From positions 868,001 through 932,000 of the forward strand of contig NZ_WMIC01000001.1 in NCBI RefSeq assembly GCF_009711135.1: 64,000 bases of DNA, written 5' to 3'. The position numbers and the translations under genes are program-made. Below, one piece after another: positions 34,564 to 42,882 of this stretch (position 1 is its first letter; each line of letters starts with the position of its first letter). The DNA is from Flavobacterium sp. LC2016-01. GTDB taxonomy: Bacteria > Bacteroidota > Bacteroidia > Flavobacteriales > Flavobacteriaceae. The notes under the pieces are model-generated. The model was not told the DNA's origin, did not search any database, and worked only from the letters and a program-made list of their open reading frames with translations.

Positions 34564-36042
34564 CTATTTTAAAAATTCGATTGATACATTTTGTTTTGTT
34601 AATGACTCATTTTCTTTTGCTAACGCATAGGCGCTTTCGTCAAATTCTGTCATAAGATCTTTTTTAGCACCAATTGAAAGCAAATATTTTAAGATTGTAT
34701 CATTTTTTGCAACCATTGCGGCTTTGTGTAATGCTGTAATTCCGTCTTTGTTTTTAGCGTTTACATCAATATTTAAAGCGGCTAATTTTTTTACTAACGG
34801 CAGCTCATTTTTCGCTGCTGCGAAATGATATAAAGTACTTCCGTCTTTTTGCGGTGCAGCAAGATTTAATCCTTTTTCCTGAAGCAGTTTTGCTTTAGCA
34901 TCAAAAGTATCTTGTTTAGGATCTGGTCTGTAAGCTTGTACTAAGTAAAAACCTAGAGTATTTCCGTCTTTATCAACAATATTTACGTCAGCTCCTTTAT
35001 CTAATAAAAGTGCAACAGCTTCAGGCGTTCCTGATTTTACAGCCATTGTTAAAGCCGATTCTCCTTTTGTATTTTTAAGATTAATATTTTTCGCTGTAGG
35101 CAATAATACTTCTAATGCTCCATTTTCTCTAGCACCGGCTGCATTCATGAAAGGCGCATTTCCGTCATTATTTACTTTGTTTGCATCAACATTTTTTGAT
35201 AAGAAATAAGTAATAATTTCTTTTTGATTTGGCTTTGTTGCTAAAAAATGAAGCACATTATCTCCAGATTTTGCTGTTACAGTTGGTTTTAACTTCAAAT
35301 CTTCAACTAAAAATTTGTACGCTTCAAGAGAAGTTGTTTCTCTGCGGCTTCCTTGAGTTGCAATAAGAATCGCGTTGTCAGTAGGTTTTACTTTTCGGTT
35401 TAATAATTTTTTCAAAAGAACAATATTTCCAGTTCTGGCAGCATAATCAAATGCAGTGTTTCCATCTTTGTCAGTATCTTTTAATGATAAGCCTTTTGTA
35501 GTTAAAAAATCGGCAAGTTTTAAATCCTTGTCAGATGGAATTCCTAAAAGCAATAAGTTTTCGCCGTCTTTATATTTTTTCTTTGGATCAATTCCTGCTT
35601 TAAAAAATGCCTCATAAAGTGCCGGATCAGATTGTCCGTTGCCCGCAGCAAAAACTAGTGGAGTAGTACCGTGGCTGTCTTCAAAATTAACATCAGATCC
35701 TTTTGTGATTAGATATTGTACTAATTCGGTATTGCCTCTATAAGCAGCCCAGTGTAAATAAATACGATTATCGTGCGTAGATTTGTTTATAGGGTTTCCT
35801 GGCTGCTCTAATAAGAATGTTATTGTTGTAAAAGGTGCATCATTATTAATGGCTAAGGTTGTAACATCAAAAGCATTTGCGTTGGCTTCTGCCGGATTAT
35901 TTCCTTTTGCAATTTCGGCTTTTACGGTATTTACATCTGGCGCGGTTTTCCAAAAAGAAGCTTCTAATAAAGTATTTTTTTGCTGTGCATTAACAAAAAA
36001 AGCGGTAGTTAATGCCAAATAAAGAAAGATATTCTTTTTCAT
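34564..36042 (-). CDS. Exported ankyrin-repeat protein
   Basis: A 492-aa protein; start at the ATG at 36042, directly before signal peptide MKKNIFLYLALTTAFFVNAQ (an ATG at 36066 adds eight residues). About ten ankyrin repeats fill residues 60-480, with consensus pieces such as NRIYLHWAAYRGNTELVQYLI, GTTPLVFAAGNG, GESALTMAVKSGTPEAVALLLDKGADVN and GITALHKAAMV. Ankyrin arrays mediate protein-protein contacts; here in the periplasm. It is the first gene of the operon with DUF2271, PepSY/flavodoxin and apbE, so it may be a scaffold for that electron-transfer chain. Its upstream region carries the box shared with the siderophore receptor. Confidence 0.82.
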   Translation of the reverse strand: MKKNIFLYLALTTAFFVNAQQKNTLLEASFWKTAPDVNTVKAEIAKGNNPAEANANAFDVTTLAINNDAPFTTITFLLEQPGNPINKSTHDNRIYLHWAAYRGNTELVQYLITKGSDVNFEDSHGTTPLVFAAGNGQSDPALYEAFFKAGIDPKKKYKDGENLLLLGIPSDKDLKLADFLTTKGLSLKDTDKDGNTAFDYAARTGNIVLLKKLLNRKVKPTDNAILIATQGSRRETTSLEAYKFLVEDLKLKPTVTAKSGDNVLHFLATKPNQKEIITYFLSKNVDANKVNNDGNAPFMNAAGARENGALEVLLPTAKNINLKNTKGESALTMAVKSGTPEAVALLLDKGADVNIVDKDGNTLGFYLVQAYRPDPKQDTFDAKAKLLQEKGLNLAAPQKDGSTLYHFAAAKNELPLVKKLAALNIDVNAKNKDGITALHKAAMVAKNDTILKYLLSIGAKKDLMTEFDESAYALAKENESLTKQNVSIEFLK

Positions 36043-36380
36043 ATTTTGGTATTTGTTGTTATTCAATAAGTTATAATTTGGTTGTTCTTTTTGATAAAAA
36101 TCATTTGTTGAAATGATTCTATTTAGAATAAATAAAAATAACGCAAATGTAAAAATTAATATCAGTAAATCAATTTATTTGACTCAGAAACTTTGGACTT
36201 AAGCAGATTTTAAGCGTTTTTTATATGATTTTCTTTCTATAAGACCTATGTAAAGGATAAAAGTTTAATTTCATTCAAAATTTATTTTCTGAAACAAAAA
36301 AGGGTATAATTATCATTAAATATTAATTTAGTAGCCGTTTCCGATACCATTGAAATTTAAAAACCCAAAACAACCTGTAG
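36043..36380. other. Divergent intergenic region, ankyrin operon / antiporter
   Basis: No gene is visible in these 338 bp. The only distinct element is the box at 36121-36141. The remainder is AT-rich with no clear TAnnTTTG promoter in either direction. Confidence 0.5.
36121..36141 (-). promoter_or_regulatory. Candidate metal-responsive box upstream of the ankyrin/ApbE operon
   Basis: TTTAGAATAAATAAAAATAA (36122-36141) matches the box at 8359-8379 at 20 of 21 positions. It lies about 80 bp before the ankyrin start codon. Two nearly identical copies upstream of a siderophore receptor and of an electron-transfer operon suggest one regulator, perhaps Fur-like. On the orientation compared here the match reads on the plus strand, as at the receptor. 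Confidence 0.45.
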
Positions 36381-37982
36381 ATGGAGAATATTACTGTAAT
36401 TATAATGTTACTGTTTGGAGTCGCTTTTTTGAGCTTAATGAGTAAAAGATATAATTTTCCAATTCCAATTGTACTGGTTCTTTGTGGTGTTGCAATTAGT
36501 GTAGTTCCAGGACTTCCAGTAATTGCCTTAAATCCCGAAGTCGTTTTTATTATCTTTTTGCCACCGCTTTTGTATCATGCGGCCTGGTATACTAGTTGGT
36601 ATGAGTTTAAAAAAACAATTCGGCCTATAACGCTTGCCGCAGTCGGACTGGTTTTATTTACCACATTTGCCGTTGCTGTTGCGGCGCATATGCTGATAGA
36701 TGATATTTCTTGGCCGTTAGCGTTTTTGCTTGGTGCTATTGTTTCGCCGCCAGATGCTGTTTCTGCGACTTCAATTACTAAAGGACTTGGCTTGCATCCG
36801 CGATTGATTGCTATTCTCGAAGGCGAGAGTCTGCTGAATGACGCAAGCGGACTTGTAGCATACAAATATGCGCTTACTGCCATAATTGCTGGAAATTTTG
36901 TGCTTTGGGAAGCCGGATTAAATTTCTTTATCATGTCAACTTTAGGAATTGCGATTGGTCTTTTGGTGGGTTATGTCATGAGTATTATTCATAAAAGATT
37001 TGTCTGTGATGATGTTATTGAAGCGACACTGACACTTTTAACGCCTTTTGCATCGTATTTAATTGCAGAGCACTTTGAATGTTCAGGAGTACTTGCGGTT
37101 GTAACGACAGGACTTTTTCTGTCGGCGAGATCGAGCGTTATTTTTACGCATGAAAGCCGTATGATGGCAGGGACTATCTGGAATATTTTGACCAATATAT
37201 TAAATGGCCTGATTTTTATATTAATAGGGCTGCAGTTGCGCGATATTATTTCGGGAATTAGCAATTATTCTGGAACTTCTTTGTTTTTATGGGGTGCGAG
37301 TATAAGTATCGTTGTAGTTGTAGTGCGCTTTTTATGGATTATTCCGGCAACATTAGTTCCGAGATTTCTCAGCAAAAAAATTCGAGACAATGAAGAATTT
37401 GATTACCGCAATATGATCATTTTTGGCTGGTCAGGAATGCGCGGTGTGGTTTCTATGGCAGCAGCATTGGCCTTGCCATTAATGTTAAATGAAAAAGAAG
37501 GATTTCCGCTTCGTGACCTTATTATTTATTTAGTTTTTTGTGTTATACTTTCTACTTTGGTTGTTCAGGGACTTACGCTGCCTTGGCTCATTCGAAAATT
37601 AAAATTACAGCCGTATTCGATTTTAGCCGAAGAATATGAGATCAGAAATGTGATTGTTTCAGAGACAATCGCTCATATTGAAGATAATTTTTCGCTTCTA
37701 AATGACGATTTGCTCCATAATATTAAAAGTAAATATGAAGTAAAATTTAATCGTTTGCAGAAAACAGAGCTTCCGGCAAATTTCTTTGGAAAAGGAAAAG
37801 TAATGGGAGGGGAGATTTTTAATGATTTTACGAAATTACAGATCGATCTGCTAAATGTTGAACGTGCAAAATTAGAACTCATGCATAAAAACGGCTCGGT
37901 AAACGAAGAGATTTTCAGAAAAATAGAAAAAGAGCTGGATCTTGAGGAAACGCGCCTTTGGATGGAAATGTATGAGGAATAA
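36381..37982 (+). CDS. CPA1-family Na+/H+ antiporter
   Basis: A 533-aa inner-membrane antiporter of the NhaP/CPA1 type. It has about twelve helices in residues 1-410, the ion-binding motif GESLLNDASG (ND pair in TM5) preceded by GAIVSPPDAVSAT, and WSGMRGVVSMAAALALP in a later helix. A cytoplasmic tail of about 120 residues follows (EEYEIRNVIVSETIAHIEDNFSLL), with coiled-coil character, probably regulatory. It exchanges Na+ or K+ for protons in pH and salt homeostasis. It is monocistronic. Confidence 0.92.
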   Translation: MENITVIIMLLFGVAFLSLMSKRYNFPIPIVLVLCGVAISVVPGLPVIALNPEVVFIIFLPPLLYHAAWYTSWYEFKKTIRPITLAAVGLVLFTTFAVAVAAHMLIDDISWPLAFLLGAIVSPPDAVSATSITKGLGLHPRLIAILEGESLLNDASGLVAYKYALTAIIAGNFVLWEAGLNFFIMSTLGIAIGLLVGYVMSIIHKRFVCDDVIEATLTLLTPFASYLIAEHFECSGVLAVVTTGLFLSARSSVIFTHESRMMAGTIWNILTNILNGLIFILIGLQLRDIISGISNYSGTSLFLWGASISIVVVVVRFLWIIPATLVPRFLSKKIRDNEEFDYRNMIIFGWSGMRGVVSMAAALALPLMLNEKEGFPLRDLIIYLVFCVILSTLVVQGLTLPWLIRKLKLQPYSILAEEYEIRNVIVSETIAHIEDNFSLLNDDLLHNIKSKYEVKFNRLQKTELPANFFGKGKVMGGEIFNDFTKLQIDLLNVERAKLELMHKNGSVNEEIFRKIEKELDLEETRLWMEMYEE

Positions 37983-38068
37983 GGTAATTAGATAATTAAT
38001 TAAGTCAATTTTAGAAATCCTATAGTGTTGTAAAATAACTTATATTTACATCTCATATTATTTATTTC

Positions 38069-39100
38069 ATGGAAGAGAATAAACATGTAACGATCTACGA
38101 TATTGCAGAGAAGTTGAATTTAGCAACCTCTACAATTTCAAGAGCATTGAAAGATCATCATTCAATAAGTGATAAAACGATAAAAAAAGTCAAAAAGGCA
38201 GCCAAAGAAATGGGATTTGTTCCTAATACTCTGGCAGCTGGTCTGCGTGGAAATAAAACAAACACAATTGGAGTTTTGATTCCAACAGTTACACAGCCGT
38301 TTTTGTCCTCTTTAATCAGCGGTATTGAAATTACAGCACAAAAATCGGACTATTCTGTAATTATTATGCAGTCGCACGATTCCTATGCCGAAGAAGTAAA
38401 TATGGCTAAATCATTGTACAGCAATCGTGTAAGCGGTGTTATTTGTTCGCTGGCGATGGAAACGAGAGATACTTCGCATTTTGAGCAATTTTCAAATAAT
38501 AATATTCCGCTTGTGTTTGTTGACAGGGTTCCAAAGGATTATAATACGTTTAGAGTCGTTATCGATAATTATTCAGCAGGTTATAAAGCGACTAAACATT
38601 TAATTGAGCAGGGCTGTATCCGAATTGCACATTTAACTGCCGGCGCTGAATTTGGAAATCTTTATAATGAAAGAAAAAGAGGTTACATAGAAGCCTTAAG
38701 AGATCATAATTTGCCTATAATAGAGGAATTGATAGTTGATTTAAAATCGGTTACTTATGAAGATGGCGTAAAAGCAAGCAATAAATTGTTTGATTTGAAA
38801 CCCATTCCAGACGGTCTTTTTGCTTCTGGAGATATTATAGCAGTAAGTGCCGTGCAGACTGCAAAGAAAAGAGGAATAAAAGTGCCGGAAGAGTTGGCAG
38901 TTATTGGTTTCAATAACGACCCTATTTCTGAAATTATAGATCCTAATTTATCTACAATCACGCATCCAGCAGAAAAAATGGGAAAAGCAGCAGCCGAAAT
39001 CATTATAAAAAACCTAAAATCGTCAAAAGAAAGCGATGTTCAGGAAATTACTTTCTTAAATACAGAGGTTCTTGTTCGAGAATCTTCACATAGAAAGTAA
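38069..39100 (+). CDS. LacI-family transcriptional regulator of the xylan locus
   Basis: A 343-aa repressor. Residues 5-50 are the LacI helix-turn-helix (VTIYDIAEKLNLATSTISRALKDHHSISDKTI) with hinge-helix LAAGLRG. Residues 62-340 are a periplasmic-binding-protein-like effector domain (IGVLIPTVTQPFLSSLISGIE; VFVDRVPKD; DGLFASGDIIAVSAVQTAKKRGIKVPEELAVIGFNNDP). It is followed by a terminator and then, on the same strand, by the susC gene, whose promoter carries a LacI-type palindrome. It probably represses the locus until xylo-oligosaccharides or their breakdown products appear. No hybrid two-component or ECF regulator is present. Confidence 0.92.
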   Translation: MEENKHVTIYDIAEKLNLATSTISRALKDHHSISDKTIKKVKKAAKEMGFVPNTLAAGLRGNKTNTIGVLIPTVTQPFLSSLISGIEITAQKSDYSVIIMQSHDSYAEEVNMAKSLYSNRVSGVICSLAMETRDTSHFEQFSNNNIPLVFVDRVPKDYNTFRVVIDNYSAGYKATKHLIEQGCIRIAHLTAGAEFGNLYNERKRGYIEALRDHNLPIIEELIVDLKSVTYEDGVKASNKLFDLKPIPDGLFASGDIIAVSAVQTAKKRGIKVPEELAVIGFNNDPISEIIDPNLSTITHPAEKMGKAAAEIIIKNLKSSKESDVQEITFLNTEVLVRESSHRK

Positions 39101-39200
39101 ATTGCTGTTTTAAGTGGATTAATGGTTAGTTCAATTTTATGTTTAAATGTCTTATTAATAGATGTTTATTGTTTTTGATAATCAGTTTTAGAAATATATA

Positions 39201-39238
39201 AAAAACTCCCGTCAATTTTTATGACGGGAGTTTTTTTG
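39201..39238 (+). terminator. Terminator after the LacI gene
   Basis: AAAACTCCCGTCA - ATTTTTA - TGACGGGAGTTTTTTT, a strong stem followed by T residues. Confidence 0.88.
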
Positions 39239-39554
39239 TTGTAATAAGCAACCGATTGTCTTTTGGGTTTATTTTTCTGAACAAAATAGGTCTTTAGTTA
39301 ATTTTCCTACACCACTGTAAAACTAGAGAATATTTACTTACAGATTGCTTAAAACTGCTATTATAAGAGAAATAAAAAATTCCAATATTCAACTTTTATA
39401 TTTTTTTTAATTTTTTTAACAAAACATCAATTTATCTACAACGTTTTCGTTGAATAATATTGCTGTTTTATTAAATATTTAAAATTTTAATATAAATATT
39501 GAATTATGTATTTTTTAAACTGCGTTTTTTTTAATTATTCGAATAAAAAAATTG

Positions 39555-39568
39555 CACAACCGGTTGTG
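39555..39568. promoter_or_regulatory. LacI-family operator overlapping the susC promoter
   Basis: CACAACCGGTTGTG is a perfect 14-bp palindrome with the central CG expected for LacI-family sites (core AACCGGTT). It overlaps the -33 TTG (39564-39566) of the susC promoter, so binding would exclude RNA polymerase. The LacI gene lies immediately upstream. No second copy was seen in the window. Confidence 0.7.
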
Positions 39569-39593
39569 TGTTGTTGTATTTTATATATATTTG
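39564..39593 (+). promoter_or_regulatory. susC promoter
   Basis: TTG at 39564-39566, a 19-nt spacer and TATATTTG at 39586-39593, matching the Bacteroidota consensus. It lies about 108 bp before the ATG. Confidence 0.65.
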
Positions 39594-39701
39594 TTCAGAC
39601 AAGATTTGTTTTGGCTTTCATTATGATTCAAATGAACCCTATAATATGTCTGTTTAAAAAAACTAACTAACCATACTATTAACTAATTAAATCAACCATT
39701 T

Positions 39702-42700
39702 ATGACTAACTTTTTAATTACGAAAAGCAAATGGAAATACTTTGAAAATCTAGGACTGCTGTTCCTGATGTTCCTGTTTTCTGCTGCTGTAAATGCTCAA
39801 ACCACTGTATCTGGTGTAGTTTCAGATGCAAATGGACCAATACCTGGAGTTAATATCATTGTAAAAGGAACTAATATTTCGACAGTTTCTAATTTTGATG
39901 GTGCTTATACCATTCACACATTGCCGGCTAACGGCGTTTTGGTTTTCAGTTTCATCGGATATAAAACAAAAGAAATAGCTGTTGCTAACCAAACTAAAAT
40001 TGATGTTACGCTAACAGAAGACGCAAACGACTTAAAGGAAGTAGTGGTAGTAGGTTATGGTACCATGAAAAGAGGCGATTTAACCGGCGCCATTTCTTCT
40101 ATTTCAAGTAAAGCAGTTGCAGAATCAGTAACAACAACCGTTGATCAGCTTTTACAAGGCCGTGTGGCGGGTGTTCAAATTCAGGCAAACAGCGGTGCGC
40201 CGGGAGCGAGTTCTTCGGTTCGTATTCGTGGAATCAGTTCGCTAAATGGATCTAATGAACCTATATATGTAATCGACGGTGTTATTATTGACGGAACAGC
40301 GAGTGCGCTTATGTCAAACCCATTGGCTTCGATTAATCCAGCAGACATTGTTTCACTTGATGTTTTAAAAGATGCTTCAGCTACTGCTATTTATGGATCA
40401 AGAGCGGCAAATGGAGTTATCATCATTACTACTAAACGTGGCAAAAAAGGAGATATGGCCCTTAATTTTGACAGTTATGTAGGCTGGCAGGAAATTCCAA
40501 AACATTTGGATTTGCTGAATTTAAAAGAATACGGTATACTAAAAAATACGCGTTCCGATTTAGGAATTGTACAGCGTGATAATACTTTCATTCGACCTGA
40601 TTTGTTAGGAGAAGGAACTGATTGGCAGAAAGAGCTTTTCACTACAGCCATGATGCAGAGTTATAATTTATCTGCTTCGGGAGGGACAGATAATACTACT
40701 TATGCACTGGGAATTGGATATTTAGATCAGGAAGGTATTGCGATTGGATCTGGTTTTGACCGTTTTAATTTAAGAGGAGTTGTTGATTCTCAGGTGAAAA
40801 GTTATTTTAAAATCGGAGTAAATTTTGCACTGAGCAAAACAAACCAAACGACAACGGTTACAGATGAATCTTTGATTTTGACAGCGCTTAAGCAAACACC
40901 AAACGTTGCGGTGCGTAATGCAGATGGAACTTTTGATGGTCCAGATACAACTGAGTTTGTGCAAAACAATCCTATTGGACTTGCTTCTATCAAAGACAAT
41001 CACAATATTAATTACAATATGAGAGCCAACACGTATGCTGAAATCAGTTTTACGAAAGACTTGAAATTCAAATCACAATATTCTGTTGATTATAGTTTTG
41101 CCAACAATTACACTTTTAGTCCGTCTTATACTTTTGGTGCACTTGTAAATGATGTTCGCGAAGGAACAAGAACAAAATCAAACAGTGATTATTGGAACTG
41201 GAATAATATTTTGACTTACAATAAAACTTTTGGTTCACACACTATCAACGCAATGTTGTCTCAGGAAATGCAGGAATCACACTGGGAAAATCTTTACGGA
41301 TACCGTTCAGGATATTTAACAAACGGCGCAACCGATTTGAATGCTGGTGACGCAACAACTGCTAAGAACTCAAACGGAAGCAACAAAAGTGGATTAAGCT
41401 CTTATTTTGCTAGATTATTTTATTCGTTTAACGATAAATATTTATTGACTGCCACAATCCGTCGTGACGGTTCTTCAAAATTTACAGAAGATAACAGATG
41501 GGGCTGGTTTCCGTCTGCAGCATTGGCTTGGAAAGTTTCAAATGAGGAATTTTTAAAAGACAGCAAAGTAATCAATAACATGAAATTACGCGTGGGCTGG
41601 GGAGAAGTAGGTAATCAAAATGTGCCAAACTTCGCTTATACTTCAACTTACAATGCTTCGGCAACAAATTGGGGAACAGGACTTCTTGCAGCAAATACAG
41701 CTAATAAAGATTTAAAATGGGAAACTTCAAGCCAAACAAACATTGGTCTTGATTTAGGATTCTTAAATAACAGAATCGAACTTACGACAGATGTTTATTA
41801 TAAAAAGACAGACAATCTGCTTTTACAACTGCCACTTCCGGCTTATGTTGGAACAACTGGACAAGGTTCAACATCTTCTCCTTGGGTGAATGTTGGTTCG
41901 CTTGAAAACAAAGGTATTGAGTTTACACTGAATACTTTAAATATGGACAGACCAGATTTTTCTTGGAGAACTAATGTTACTTTCTCAATGAACAGAAGTA
42001 AAGTCCTTTCGTTAAACACAGAAACAGGAATTTTGAACAAAAGCATTCAGCAAGGTTCTGATGTAACGATTGTTACGCGTACTGCAGTTGGACAGCCAAT
42101 TGGTCAATTCTATGGCTACAAAGTAATTGGACGTTTTGAAAACGCAACTGATTTCTATTATAAAGATAAAAACGGAGCTGTACAGCCGACTGCTTTGCCA
42201 GAAGGAATGCAAATTGGTGAAAATGGTGTTTGGATTGGGGATTATATTTTTGAAGACATTAATAAAGACGGCGTAATTAATGAAAAAGACCGTGATTATG
42301 TTGGTAACCCAAATCCTGATTTTACTTTTGGTATCAATAACTCATTTTCTTTCAAAGGTTTCGATGTTAGCATTTTGCTGACAGGTTCTTATGGAAACGA
42401 CGTTGTAAACTACCAAAGACGCTGGTTAGAAAACCCTCGTGAAAATACCAATTTATTGTCATCGTCTTTAGTTTATGCACAATTGGAATTGATTGATCCA
42501 ACGGGACCAAATGATTACCGTAACGTACACATCGTTGGCGGAGATCCTTATATGCCTAGAATTGCTGCATCATCTGCCGCTTCTTCATCAAATTACCGTT
42601 TCAGCAACCGTTTTGTAGAAGATGGTTCTTATGTAAGAGTTAAGAATATTTCGATAGGATATAATCTTCCGCAGAAATTATATTCTAAATACGGAATTTC

Positions 42701-42869
42701 GAATATCAAAATTTACTCAAATGCTCAAAATATTTTAACGTTCACAAAATATAAAGGGTATGATCCTGAAGTTGGTTCGCTTAACCAAGATGCGCTTTTA
42801 ACGGGCATTGATAACGGACGCTATCCTTCGCCAATGATTACAACACTTGGATTAAATGTTAACTTCTAA
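39702..42869 (+). CDS. susC: SusC-family TonB-dependent oligosaccharide transporter
   Basis: A 1055-aa SusC/RagA outer-membrane transporter. A 33-residue signal (AVNAQ), then a CarboxypepD_reg-like domain (about 35-110: VSGVVSDANGPIPGVNIIVKGT), TonB box EVVVVGYGT, plug (LLQGRVAGVQIQANSGAPGASSSVRIRGISS; DVLKDASATAIYGSRAANGVIIITTK) and a long barrel ending GLNVNF. It imports oligosaccharides across the outer membrane, gated by the SusD lid encoded next. First gene of the locus susC-susD-SGBP-GH10-GH35; probably xylo-oligosaccharide uptake. Confidence 0.95.
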   Translation: MTNFLITKSKWKYFENLGLLFLMFLFSAAVNAQTTVSGVVSDANGPIPGVNIIVKGTNISTVSNFDGAYTIHTLPANGVLVFSFIGYKTKEIAVANQTKIDVTLTEDANDLKEVVVVGYGTMKRGDLTGAISSISSKAVAESVTTTVDQLLQGRVAGVQIQANSGAPGASSSVRIRGISSLNGSNEPIYVIDGVIIDGTASALMSNPLASINPADIVSLDVLKDASATAIYGSRAANGVIIITTKRGKKGDMALNFDSYVGWQEIPKHLDLLNLKEYGILKNTRSDLGIVQRDNTFIRPDLLGEGTDWQKELFTTAMMQSYNLSASGGTDNTTYALGIGYLDQEGIAIGSGFDRFNLRGVVDSQVKSYFKIGVNFALSKTNQTTTVTDESLILTALKQTPNVAVRNADGTFDGPDTTEFVQNNPIGLASIKDNHNINYNMRANTYAEISFTKDLKFKSQYSVDYSFANNYTFSPSYTFGALVNDVREGTRTKSNSDYWNWNNILTYNKTFGSHTINAMLSQEMQESHWENLYGYRSGYLTNGATDLNAGDATTAKNSNGSNKSGLSSYFARLFYSFNDKYLLTATIRRDGSSKFTEDNRWGWFPSAALAWKVSNEEFLKDSKVINNMKLRVGWGEVGNQNVPNFAYTSTYNASATNWGTGLLAANTANKDLKWETSSQTNIGLDLGFLNNRIELTTDVYYKKTDNLLLQLPLPAYVGTTGQGSTSSPWVNVGSLENKGIEFTLNTLNMDRPDFSWRTNVTFSMNRSKVLSLNTETGILNKSIQQGSDVTIVTRTAVGQPIGQFYGYKVIGRFENATDFYYKDKNGAVQPTALPEGMQIGENGVWIGDYIFEDINKDGVINEKDRDYVGNPNPDFTFGINNSFSFKGFDVSILLTGSYGNDVVNYQRRWLENPRENTNLLSSSLVYAQLELIDPTGPNDYRNVHIVGGDPYMPRIAASSAASSSNYRFSNRFVEDGSYVRVKNISIGYNLPQKLYSKYGISNIKIYSNAQNILTFTKYKGYDPEVGSLNQDALLTGIDNGRYPSPMITTLGLNVNF

Positions 42870-42882
42870 AATCGTGCAGACA

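Larger units (their letters stand above)
39239..39701 (+). other. susC upstream region
   Basis: About 460 bp, very AT-rich, without coding sequence. It holds the operator at 39555-39568 and the promoter at 39564-39593, which leaves a leader of about 100 nt before the susC start. No other element was identified between 39239 and 39550. Confidence 0.6.
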
